Shown here: piece after piece, positions 18,169 through 25,014 of the stretch
How positions within the stretch are numbered: the stretch's first letter is position 1
Layout: each line of letters opens with the position of its first letter
DNA from: JAWWPY01 sp036394075
GTDB lineage: Bacteria; Actinomycetota; Actinomycetes; Streptosporangiales; Streptosporangiaceae
DNA: 30,640 bases
Assembly (NCBI GenBank): GCA_036394075.1
Contig: DASWFT010000547.1
Coordinates: 1-30,640 of the forward strand
Reading direction: 5' to 3'
Notes under the pieces: model-generated
Told to the model about the DNA's origin: nothing
Databases searched by the model: none
Seen by the model: the letters and a program-made list of their open reading frames with translations, nothing else
Program-made: the position numbers and the translations under genes

Positions 18169-18347
18169 CCGCCCGTGGGAAATATGAAGCGTTCTTGACG
18201 CACCGAAGTGGCCGACCGGATCACGCTAGCCCGGGGGGGACCCCGGATCACGGCGCTGTGCTAGCCCGGAACGCGGTTTTCAGAGGCCTTACCGGGCCCG
18301 CTGGAACCACGACCGAACCCCCCGGCAAGCCCTTCTAGGGTAGCCCC

Positions 18348-18401
18348 ATGGAGGCGGAGAGTAGTGAATCCCTATTCAAGTTGGCTGTCATCTGGAGATA
18401 A
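18348..18401 (+). CDS. Putative 17-residue upstream ORF overlapping the amt start
   Basis: ATG at 18348 opens MEAESSESLFKLAVIWR and ends with TAA at 18399-18401, overlapping the amt GTG in another frame. The same purine-rich stretch (GGAGGCGGAGA) is both its first codons and the amt ribosome site. No strong ribosome site precedes it (TAGGG only). Translation would compete with amt initiation; whether it occurs is unknown. Confidence 0.25.
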   Translation: MEAESSESLFKLAVIWR

Positions 18402-19776
18402 CGCATGGCAGATGACAGCCGCGACCCTGGTCGGCCTCATGAGCATCCCTGCCCTCGCCGTCCTGTACGGCGGCCTGGTGCAGCGCAAATGGGCCGTCAA
18501 CACCGTGCTGATGGTGTTCAGCACCTTCTGTCTGGTCCTCATCGCCTGGGTTCTGTGGGCCTTCAAGATGGGCTTCGGGGAGCCGTGGATCGGCGGTAGC
18601 TTCCACCTAGTCGGCAAGCCGGGGAATGTACTCAGCCCCATGGGCGAGCAGGCACAGGCCGTCATCCCCTTGCTCGTTGGCGGGATGCCGAAGTTCAGGT
18701 TCCCTCAGGGATCGCTCGTCTACTTCCAGTTCGTGTTCGCCGCGATCACGCCGATCCTGTTCATCGGCAGCGTGATCGGCCGGATCAACTTCAAGGCCTG
18801 GCTGGTCTTCGTGCCGCTCTGGATCACCTTCGCCTACGCGGTCAACGCCTTCCTGCTGTGGGGCGGCGGCTACTGGGCGGGGCACGGTGCGCTGGACTTC
18901 AGCGGCGGCTACGTCATCCACCTGGCGGCTGGTGTCTCGGGCTTCGTCGCGGCGTGGGTCGTCGGGCCCAGGCTCCAGCGGGACCGTGAGCATGCGGTGC
19001 CGAACAACCTGCTCTTCGTCGCCGTAGGTGCCGGAATCCTGTGGCTCGGCTGGAACGGGTTCAACGGCGGTGACCCGTACTTCGCAGGCGCGGACGCCTC
19101 AGCGGCCGTGGTCAACACCAACCTGGCGACTGCGGTGGCCATGATGACCTGGATCATCATGGACATGATCGGCGGCCCGGGTAAGAAGGCGACTTTCCTC
19201 GGCGGCCTCAACGGCATGATCTGCGGGCTGGTCGGCATCACGCCGGCGGCCGGCTATGTGGACGGCACCGGCGCGATCATCATCGGGCTCGTCGACTCGG
19301 CCATCGTCTGGTTCGCCTGGAACTACCTGAGCAAGGTCCCGCCCTTCAACAAGGTCGACGACGCTCTCGGGGTGGTCTACACCCACGGCATCGCCGGGCT
19401 GGGCGGCGGCCTGATGGTCGGCCTGTTCGCCGATCCCAGGATGGTCGTGTATCTCGGGGTCGGCAAGATCCCTGGATTCTCCGGCGCCGGGCTGGTGAAC
19501 GGCAACCCGCACCAATTGCTTGTCCAGGCAGAATCCGCGCTCACGATCATCATCTGGGACGCCCTCGTCACATTCATCCTCCTCAAGGTCATCGGATTGT
19601 TCATCAAGCTGCGCATATCCGACGAGGACCTGGAGATCGGCGACGTGGCGGTCCATGGCGAGGAGGCCTATCCCTCCGAGGCGGAACTTGTCGGCGTCGG
19701 AGCGGCCAGGGCGGCCGAGCTTGCCGCGGACGGCAAGGGCCGCACCCCGGAGAAGGTCCCGCACGAGGACGGCTAG
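18364..19776 (+). CDS. amt: Ammonium transporter (Amt/MEP/Rh family)
   Basis: This 470-aa membrane protein has about eleven hydrophobic segments. Hallmarks are the Asp178 region ALDFSGGYVIHLAAG with pore His186, LWLGWNGFNGG (about 227-237), and the second pore His341 in GVVYTHGIAGLGGG. The GTG at 18364 has a GGAGG/GGAGA purine tract at 18350-18360; the in-frame ATG at 18412 (residue 17) has no ribosome site and would cut the first segment. The C-terminal cytoplasmic tail LRISDEDLEIGDVAVHGEEAYPSE is the GlnK-binding type. GlnR-type boxes lie upstream. No glnK or glnD follows: the next gene is convergent. It moves ammonium across the cytoplasmic membrane when nitrogen is scarce. Confidence 0.95.
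   Translation: MNPYSSWLSSGDNAWQMTAATLVGLMSIPALAVLYGGLVQRKWAVNTVLMVFSTFCLVLIAWVLWAFKMGFGEPWIGGSFHLVGKPGNVLSPMGEQAQAVIPLLVGGMPKFRFPQGSLVYFQFVFAAITPILFIGSVIGRINFKAWLVFVPLWITFAYAVNAFLLWGGGYWAGHGALDFSGGYVIHLAAGVSGFVAAWVVGPRLQRDREHAVPNNLLFVAVGAGILWLGWNGFNGGDPYFAGADASAAVVNTNLATAVAMMTWIIMDMIGGPGKKATFLGGLNGMICGLVGITPAAGYVDGTGAIIIGLVDSAIVWFAWNYLSKVPPFNKVDDALGVVYTHGIAGLGGGLMVGLFADPRMVVYLGVGKIPGFSGAGLVNGNPHQLLVQAESALTIIIWDALVTFILLKVIGLFIKLRISDEDLEIGDVAVHGEEAYPSEAELVGVGAARAAELAADGKGRTPEKVPHEDG
18383..18420 (+). promoter_or_regulatory. Perfect 11-bp hairpin in the first codons of amt
   Basis: GGCTGTCATCT (18383-18393) and AGATGACAGCC (18410-18420) pair exactly around a 16-base loop, 17 bases after the start codon. 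The loop contains a GGAG and the stop of the overlapping upstream ORF. It could modulate initiation or elongation at amt. Confidence 0.55.
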
Positions 19777-19807
19777 GCCAGTCAGCTGAGCTGCCACTGG
19801 TAGTCCG

Positions 19808-19850
19808 CCCGGCGGCCTTCCCACGCCACCCACACGGGAAGGCCGCCGGG
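19808..19850 (+). terminator. Strong hairpin terminator after amt
   Basis: A perfect 15-bp GC-rich stem (19808-19822 with 19836-19850) with a 13-base loop starts 32 bases after the amt stop. There is no T tract, as is usual in high-GC actinomycetes. Confidence 0.75.
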
Positions 19851-19851
19851 C

Positions 19852-19995
19852 GCAGTCCGCGCCAGAGCCCGGCCGCAGTCCGCGCCAGAGCCCGGCCACA
19901 GTCCGCGCCAGAGCCCGGGCACAGTCCATGCCGGAGCCCGGGCACAGTCCATGCGGGAGCCCGGGCACAGTCCATGCGGGAGCCCGGATGCAGTC
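19852..19995. repeat. 23-bp intergenic tandem repeat
   Basis: Six 23-bp units run from 19852 to 19989, plus a partial copy. The consensus moves from GCAGTCCGCGCCAGAGCCCG in the first units to ACAGTCCATGCGGGAGCCCG in the last, so the variants are ordered along the array. The unit is not a multiple of three and no gene crosses it. It fills most of the 336-base gap between amt and the convergent TPP enzyme gene. Confidence 0.92.
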
Positions 19996-20018
19996 GGCTC
20001 CGAGGCCCCGGGCCTGCT

Positions 20019-20078
20019 TTCCATGATCACGGAATACCGCCGTCAAATACGTCCGGGGAATATTCCGTGATCATGGAA
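20019..20078. terminator. Perfect 18-bp palindrome between convergent genes
   Basis: Bases 20019-20036 and 20061-20078 are exact reverse complements with a 24-base loop. The arm contains CATGATCACGGAA, differing by one base from the core of the palindrome at 7616-7668. It lies 35 bases beyond the stop of the minus-strand TPP enzyme gene, so it is a likely terminator for that gene and possibly for both strands. Confidence 0.7.
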
Positions 20079-20112
20079 CTCAGCGGTAGGCGGGGCCAGA
20101 GGCGCCAGGTGG

Positions 20113-21753
20113 TCAATGGCCGCGGAAGGCTTCCTCTAGCCACCAGGAGCCGTGCGACGAGGTGATCTTCGCGTCGATCAGCACGGGGCGCTCCCGCGGC
20201 CCGTCCAGCCAGGCCTGTAGCGGCCTGAGGTCGCTAGGGCGGTTGACGGTCACCGCCTCGCAGCCGAACCCCCGCCCGATGGCGGCGATGTCCGTTGGCG
20301 GGAACTGGACGCTGTCCAGCGGGTGCCCGCCGGGGGCGAAATGGTGCACCTCGGCGCCGTACGCCTCGTCGTCGTACACGATGATGACCATCGGCAGCCT
20401 GAGCCTGACGGCCGTTTCCAGTTCGCTGACCCCCATCAGCGCGCCGCCATCACCGAGCGCGGCCACCGGCAGCCGGTCCGGGCGGGCGATGGCGGCGCCG
20501 ATCCCCGACGCCAGGCCGAGGCCGACAGACTGGTACGCCTGCGTGAAGCAGAACCCGTCCGCGTCGGGAACCGACAGGTACATGCTCGGGTAGCCCATGA
20601 AGTTTCCCGAGTCGACCGCGACCAGCCGCGCCGCAGGCAGCATGTCGTCCAGCGCGATGGTCAGCGTGCGCGGGTCTATCCGGCTGCCGTCGCTCTCATC
20701 GGCGTAGGGCACATCACGCCACCGTGCCTCGCGGCCGATCCGCGCCCGGAGGTCCTCGCTGCGGTAACCGGCCATGGTGCGGCCGTCCAGTGCTTCCAGC
20801 ACGGCTCGCGCGGTCTCCGCCACGTCGCCGAGGACGCCGAGGTGGACCGGCCGGTTCGCGCCGATCGCGGCGGCCTCGTCGTCCACCTGCGCCACCGTTG
20901 CCTCCGGCCCGATCAGGCCGCCGTGCCGCATGGTCCACATGTTGAGCGAGCAGCCCCAGCCGACGATCATGTCCGCGGCGCTGATCAGTTCGGACGCGAG
21001 CGGGGAGGCGAAGCTGCCGCTCACGTCGAGATCCCACGGGCTGCCCCGGAACAGGCCCTTGGCCGCGGCGGAGGTGGCGAGTAGCGCGCCGCAGGCGTCG
21101 GCGAGCCGCCTCAGGTCGCCGCCGGCCCCGGCCGCCCGGGCGCCGCGGCCGGCCACGAACACCGGGCGCCTGGCCGCCGCCAGCGCCGTGGCCAGGGCTT
21201 GGGCGGCCTCCGCCGCCGGTGCGGGAGGGCGCAGCAGCGGCAACGAGGCGACCGCAGGCGGGTCGCACGATGCCGCCTGCACGTCGAGCGGCATCGCCAG
21301 CACGACGGTGCGCCGCTCCCGCTGCGCGACCTGGTAGGCCCGGGCCGCGTCCGCGGCCGCCGAGCCGGGGGAATGCAACCGCTCCGGAACGGCGCCCACC
21401 GCCGCGGCGATCGAAGCCACATCGATACGGAAGTTGGACCGCACCGCCGCGCCGGCCACGTCCGCGGCGAGGACGACCAGCGGCGTGCGGCTCTTGGCCG
21501 CCTCGGTGATGCCGGTGAGCGCGTTGGTCAACCCGGGCCCCTGGTGCACGGACAGCAGGGCGGGCCGGCCGGCCGTCCGCGCCCAGCCGTCGGCCATGCA
21601 GGCCGCCCCGCCCTCGTGCCGTGCCGCGTAGAACTGGGCGCCCCGGGTGATCAGCGCGTTGGTCACGTGGAAGTTCCCGCTGCCGACGACGCCGAACACG
21701 GTGTCCGCGCCGAGGTCGGCCAGAACGGCCCCGACCGCGTCACTGACCAGCAT
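20113..21753 (-). CDS. Thiamine pyrophosphate-dependent enzyme (benzoylformate decarboxylase/acetolactate synthase-like)
   Basis: The frame runs back to 22017, but the extension is the shadow of the upstream gene; the ATG at 21753 begins MLVSDAVGAVLADLGADTVFG, the normal family start, giving 546 aa. The N-terminal domain has the catalytic Glu47 in ARHEGGA. A central domain follows, and the C-terminal TPP/Mg site is LGDGGALMG (from about 433) running to IIVYDDEAYG (about 457-466). It cleaves or joins 2-oxo acids using TPP. It overlaps the cyclase-family gene by one base (TGATG). A paired hydrolase suggests that the hydrolase opens a ring or ester to give the 2-oxo acid substrate; see findings. 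No small regulatory subunit like IlvN is nearby, so amino acid biosynthesis is unlikely. Confidence 0.87.
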   Translation of the reverse strand: MLVSDAVGAVLADLGADTVFGVVGSGNFHVTNALITRGAQFYAARHEGGAACMADGWARTAGRPALLSVHQGPGLTNALTGITEAAKSRTPLVVLAADVAGAAVRSNFRIDVASIAAAVGAVPERLHSPGSAAADAARAYQVAQRERRTVVLAMPLDVQAASCDPPAVASLPLLRPPAPAAEAAQALATALAAARRPVFVAGRGARAAGAGGDLRRLADACGALLATSAAAKGLFRGSPWDLDVSGSFASPLASELISAADMIVGWGCSLNMWTMRHGGLIGPEATVAQVDDEAAAIGANRPVHLGVLGDVAETARAVLEALDGRTMAGYRSEDLRARIGREARWRDVPYADESDGSRIDPRTLTIALDDMLPAARLVAVDSGNFMGYPSMYLSVPDADGFCFTQAYQSVGLGLASGIGAAIARPDRLPVAALGDGGALMGVSELETAVRLRLPMVIIVYDDEAYGAEVHHFAPGGHPLDSVQFPPTDIAAIGRGFGCEAVTVNRPSDLRPLQAWLDGPRERPVLIDAKITSSHGSWWLEEAFRGH

Positions 21754-22529
21754 CAGGCTCGCTCCACCAGGCCCAGCGCCCGGCACGGGCTGCCAGACCC
21801 GCCGGTGATCGGCAGCGGCCCGGTGATCACCACAGCGCCACGCGGCGGCAGCAGGACCAGATTCTGCAGTTGGGTGAGGCCGTACTTGCCCGCGCCGAGC
21901 AGCGCCGAGTGGCAGGGGAACGGCGGGTCGAACGAGTGCGCGGCGCCCGCGTCGGTGCCCACCGTCTCCACGCCGAGCCCGATGACCGGCGCCTCGTCGG
22001 CCAGCCAGCGGGCGCATTCCACCGAGATCCCCGGCGTATGCGGGCCGCTCGCGTCCGCGTTCAGGAACTCCTGCTGATCAGCAGAACGAGCGTCCCAGCC
22101 GGTCCGGTACAGCAGCCAGCCACCGTCCGGCAGCGGGCCGTGCTCGCCTTCCCACTGCTTGATGTGCTCGATCTCGAGCAGGAAGTCCGGGTCGGCGGCG
22201 GCCTGCGCGCTGAAATCGAGAACGGCCGCGGGCGCAATGAGCCGGCCCACGGGCACCTGCGACACATCCGCGCCGTCCCGCCCGCTCACCCAGTGCACAG
22301 GCGCGTCGAGGTGCGTCCCGGTGTGCTCGCCCGTGCTGATGTCGTTCCAGTACCAGGCCGGGCCGCGGTCGTCGTAACGGCTGATCTCGGTCAGCGAAAA
22401 CGACATCGTATTGCCGAACGGCTCCGGCAGCTTGATCACCGGCGTCGAGGCGGACAGTGGTGCGGTGAGATCGATGACCTCGATGCCGCCACTGCGGATT
22501 CCCTCGGTGAGAGCCTCTAGCACGGACAT
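21753..22529 (-). CDS. Cyclase-family metal-dependent hydrolase (PF04199)
   Basis: This 258-aa protein carries the family metal motif HTGTHLDAPVH (His69, His73, Asp75, His79), which binds Mn or Zn. The C-terminal block GLGVETVGTD then PCHSALLGAGKYGLTQLQNL is also typical. Known members include kynurenine formamidase (KynB), isatin hydrolase and others that hydrolyse amide or lactam bonds. AGGAGG lies five bases before the ATG at 22529. It is the first gene of a two-gene operon with the TPP enzyme. Which substrate it uses is not decided by the motif. Confidence 0.87.
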   Translation of the reverse strand: MSVLEALTEGIRSGGIEVIDLTAPLSASTPVIKLPEPFGNTMSFSLTEISRYDDRGPAWYWNDISTGEHTGTHLDAPVHWVSGRDGADVSQVPVGRLIAPAAVLDFSAQAAADPDFLLEIEHIKQWEGEHGPLPDGGWLLYRTGWDARSADQQEFLNADASGPHTPGISVECARWLADEAPVIGLGVETVGTDAGAAHSFDPPFPCHSALLGAGKYGLTQLQNLVLLPPRGAVVITGPLPITGGSGSPCRALGLVERA

Positions 22530-22624
22530 GGCTGCCTCCTGTCGATGACGGCAGCCCGGCCGACGGTGCCGGGTGCCTGCGCTCGCCAGGGTTAACGTAC
22601 CGGGACTTGTGCGGGGCAGGGCTA

Positions 22625-22680
22625 GGTGGGCGTGGCCTGCGCTGCGCCTGCGGCGCTATTACGCGCTGGCCACGCCCACC
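22625..22680. repeat. 13-bp inverted repeat in divergent promoter region
   Basis: GGTGGGCGTGGCC (22625-22637) and GGCCACGCCCACC (22668-22680) are exact reverse complements with a 30-base loop. It lies between the divergent cyclase and antitoxin genes, so a terminator role is unlikely; it might be a protein site or a remnant element. Confidence 0.55.
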
Positions 22681-22691
22681 CGGCCCTGCCG

Positions 22692-22711
22692 CATGTTATG
22701 TTATTAACATG
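22692..22711 (+). promoter_or_regulatory. Palindromic operator/-10 at the antitoxin start
   Basis: CATGTTA (22692-22698) and TAACATG (22705-22711) form an inverted repeat whose right arm includes the antitoxin ATG. A -10-like TATGTT (22697-22702) sits six bases before that ATG and no ribosome site is visible, so the transcript is probably leaderless. The ribbon-helix-helix antitoxin is likely to bind here and repress its own promoter. Confidence 0.6.
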
Positions 22712-23029
22712 GCAGAGAAGAAGGCAGTGCTCAACGTCACCGTCAGTGAGTCGCTGGCCGAGGACGTGCGGCGAGCGGCCAAGCTGGAGCACACCACGAT
22801 CTCCAGCGTGGTCGAGCGGGCGCTGGCTAAACAGGTGTCTCGGGAACTCAAGCGGCTCGAGGGTCTGGCCGCCATTGACGCCTATTACCAGGAACACGGC
22901 TACCCGACGGCGGAGCAGGAGGCCGCCTCAAAGGCCCGGGTCGCGGAGGAACACCGCCTCATCGAGGAGGCCCGCGCGCGTAACGCCGCCCATGGCGGGT
23001 TTCGCGCTGACGACTGGGGCGCTGCTTGA
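22709..23029 (+). CDS. Ribbon-helix-helix antitoxin
   Basis: This 106-aa protein begins MAEKKAVLNVTVSESLAEDV: a beta-strand followed by two helices (VRRAAKLEHTTISSVVERALAKQV), the ribbon-helix-helix DNA-binding layout. The acidic, helix-rich C-terminal part (about 55-106) would wrap the toxin. The ATG at 22709 is chosen over the upstream frame from 22607 because the latter is unrelated GC-rich sequence. The start appears leaderless. The PIN toxin gene overlaps its stop by 4 bases. It should neutralise the toxin and autoregulate the pair. Confidence 0.82.
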   Translation: MAEKKAVLNVTVSESLAEDVRRAAKLEHTTISSVVERALAKQVSRELKRLEGLAAIDAYYQEHGYPTAEQEAASKARVAEEHRLIEEARARNAAHGGFRADDWGAA

Positions 23030-23412
23030 GTGACTACGTGTACGACAGTGGGGCTCTCATCGCTATCGACAGCCGGGGCAACATCGAGGAACTCAACGAC
23101 CACAAGAACCGGCTCGCTCAGGGAGATCTCATCATTGTGCCGGTGCCGGTGGCAGCCCAGGTGGTCCGGGATCCGCGGCGGCAGGCACGGCTGATGCTCA
23201 CCCTCCGGGGCTGCGAGATCGTCCCCTTCGAGGAGGATGATATTTCCCCGGTTGGCAAGCTGCTAGCTAGGTCTGGCACGTCCGACGTCGTAGACGGCTT
23301 CGTGGCCCTCACCGCAGTGAAAGAGGGCGCCGCCGTCGTCACCTCGGACCCGGACGACATCGCACACCTTCTGGGCACGCTGGGTGTCCGTCTGCCAGTT
23401 CTCAGAGTCTGA
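23026..23412 (+). CDS. PIN-domain ribonuclease toxin (VapC-like)
   Basis: This 128-aa protein has the PIN acidic residues: Asp7 in YDSGALIAID, Asp87/Asp90 in TSDVVDGFVALTA and Asp108/Asp110 in VTSDPDD. The usual Glu of motif II is replaced by Gln45 (VAAQVVRD), which from memory is normal in one actinobacterial PIN subgroup. TTG at 23026 overlaps the antitoxin stop (TTGA), favouring coupled translation; GTG at 23038 is the alternative. PIN toxins cleave tRNA or rRNA when released from the antitoxin; the target is not predictable. Confidence 0.83.
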   Translation: MSDYVYDSGALIAIDSRGNIEELNDHKNRLAQGDLIIVPVPVAAQVVRDPRRQARLMLTLRGCEIVPFEEDDISPVGKLLARSGTSDVVDGFVALTAVKEGAAVVTSDPDDIAHLLGTLGVRLPVLRV

Positions 23413-23449
23413 GCGGGGGCACAGCACCGCCCCGGCGGACGTAGATCGC

Positions 23450-23956
23450 CTACAGGTCGGCGACGGCGGGGATTATCTGGCTGCCGATGATCTCCAGCGG
23501 GGTGACCTGCCAGACGTTGGCGACCGCGCCGATCGCCGCCTGGAAGCCCATCCCGGCCAGGCCGCCCAGCTGGTCGACGATCTCGCCCACCTTCTCGCCC
23601 TTCTCCCCGGGGTAGAAGATGAAGTAGCAGGTCTTCTCGATCTCGTCGTAGTCCCGGCCTTCTGCGTCGCAGTGCGCGCGGAGCACGTCGAGCTTGCGGG
23701 CCAGGTCGGGACCGGGGAACATGTTGCACGCCTGGGCGTAGCGGGCCACGAACCGCAGCGTCTTCTTCTCGCCCGTGCCGCCGATCATGATCGGCGGGTG
23801 CGGCTTGGACAGCGCCTGCGGCGAGTTCAGCGGCCGCTCAAGCTGGTAGTGCTTGCCCGCGTCGTCCGCGGCGCGGCCGACCGTGGCCAGGTCCGTGCCG
23901 AGCCGGGGCGGACCACCCGGCCAGGAGAAGTCAGGGATCTGCAGTCCGATCTTCAC
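23450..23956 (-). pseudogene. LLM-class F420-family oxidoreductase with internal deletion
   Basis: The 168-aa reading frame starts like a normal LLM flavin/F420 oxidoreductase (MKIGLQIPDFSWPGG, then RAADDAG, 28-34) and jumps straight to KHYQLERPLNSPQALSKPHPPIMIGG, which in full-length relatives lies well past the middle. About 100 or more residues of the barrel, including much of the cofactor pocket, appear to be missing, while the frame and the C-terminal end are intact. The junction is near 23854. Full-length members are about 280-320 aa. It is probably inactive, unless the short form has been kept for another role. It converges with the toxin gene 37 bases away. Confidence 0.75.
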
Positions 23957-24035
23957 GGATTACTTCCAGGGACGAGGCTCTCACACGCTGGCAGGCGGCC
24001 TGACGCCGGCGTCCCGTTGCTGTCAGCCGCGGGCG

Positions 24036-24055
24036 GGCCGACCGGCGGGTCGGCC
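24036..24055. repeat. Short GC hairpin in the divergent 23957-24141 region
   Basis: GGCCGACC and GGTCGGCC flank a four-base loop, between the divergent LLM remnant and the alpha/beta hydrolase gene. The rest of this 185-base gap shows only GC-rich low-complexity sequence; no clear promoter was seen. Confidence 0.45.
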
Positions 24056-24141
24056 GGGCGGCCCGGCGGGCGGCAGCCGGTAATCCCCGTCCGGTAGCCG
24101 GCCGGGGCTTCCGGCCGTCTGGGGGCGCGCAGAATGGGAAG

Positions 24142-24996
24142 ATGAGCCGACCCGTTTTGAAGGCACTGACCCTGGTAACGGCCGATGGCGTCCCGATCGA
24201 CGCCGCGCACCTGCCGGGCGACAGTGACCTGGCGATTGTCCTGGCGCACGGTTTCACCCTGTCCTGGCAGCGGCCAGCGGTCTGGCAGGTGGCTACCAGG
24301 CTCAACCGGGTCGGCGGGGTGGTGACCTTCGACTTCCGCGGGCATGGCCGTTCGGGCGGCCTGTCCACGATGGGTGACCGGGAGACCAGGGACCTGGAAG
24401 TCGCCGTGGCCTACGCCCGCGAGCTGGGCTACCGGCGGGTTGCCACCGTCGGGTTCTCCATGGGGGCCTCGATCGTCGTGCGGCATGCCGCACTCGTCGG
24501 CGGGGTCGATGCCGTCGTGTCCGTAAGCGGTCCCGGACGGTGGTATTTCCGGGGCACCAAGTCGATGCGCAGGGTGCACTGGGCGGTGGAACGGCGGCTC
24601 GGCCGCGTCGTCACCAGGACCTTGCTGAATACGCGGGTAAGCCCGGTCCGCTGGGATCCGGTCCCGCTCCCGCCGGCCGAGGCGGCCGCGCGGATCGCGC
24701 CGATCCCGCTGCTGGTGGTGCACGGCGACCAGGACCTCTACTTCCCTACCGACCATGCCCAGCAGCTCTACGCCGCGGCGGGTGATCCGAAGGAGCTGTG
24801 GATCGTCCCGGGCTTCGGCCATGCCGAGTCCGGTGCGGACGCCGCGTTGGTGGACAGGATCGGGGAATGGGTGCGTGAGAAGTCCGGAGTCGCGGCGGAG
24901 CGCGGGGGGCCGGGGGAGCCGCCGGGCGACCTGACGGTCGGGGCTGCGGCAGTGGAGGCGGGTGGCCAGCCCGGAGGCTTCACCAACAACACGTAG
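24142..24996 (+). CDS. Alpha/beta hydrolase
   Basis: This 284-aa protein shows the alpha/beta hydrolase order: oxyanion-region HGF (36-38), FDFRGHGRSGG (63-73), nucleophile Ser106 in GFSMGAS, Asp198 in HGDQDLYFP and His227 in GFGHAE. The last 35 residues are Gly/Pro/Ala-rich and outside the fold. There is no signal peptide or lid-domain insertion of note, so it is a cytoplasmic esterase/thioesterase-like enzyme of unknown substrate. GGGAAG precedes the ATG. It stands alone on the plus strand, ending 18 bases from the convergent guaB1 stop. Confidence 0.85.
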   Translation: MSRPVLKALTLVTADGVPIDAAHLPGDSDLAIVLAHGFTLSWQRPAVWQVATRLNRVGGVVTFDFRGHGRSGGLSTMGDRETRDLEVAVAYARELGYRRVATVGFSMGASIVVRHAALVGGVDAVVSVSGPGRWYFRGTKSMRRVHWAVERRLGRVVTRTLLNTRVSPVRWDPVPLPPAEAAARIAPIPLLVVHGDQDLYFPTDHAQQLYAAAGDPKELWIVPGFGHAESGADAALVDRIGEWVREKSGVAAERGGPGEPPGDLTVGAAAVEAGGQPGGFTNNT

Positions 24997-25014
24997 GACA
25001 CGCCTAACGCTTGC

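Larger units (their letters stand above)
17569..18363. other. 795-base gene-free control region between divergent lacI operon and amt
   Basis: No credible gene was found here. ORFs on both strands lack ribosome sites and recognisable homology. The left third (17641-17721) holds two LacI-type operators serving the minus-strand operon. From 17781 to 18168 there are three clusters of GAAAC/GTNAC half-sites of the GlnR type serving amt. The tract is less GC-rich in patches around these sites than the flanking coding DNA. Confidence 0.7.

Noticed and set aside
17731..18198. Open frame of 155 codons on the plus strand in the gene-free control region, and an overlapping long minus-strand frame (17379-18251)
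   Set aside because: No ribosome site, no recognisable domain, and the frames cross the LacI operators and GlnR-type boxes. They look like chance open frames of GC-rich DNA.
19099..20046. 315-codon minus-strand frame opposite amt and through the 23-bp repeat
   Set aside because: Its C-terminal two thirds are the antisense of amt and the rest is repeat translation (ARAPAWTVPGL-type). There is no independent coding evidence.
21754..22017. N-terminal extension of the TPP enzyme up to 22017
   Set aside because: The extra residues are an Arg-rich shadow of the cyclase gene; family homology and the one-base overlap place the start at 21753.
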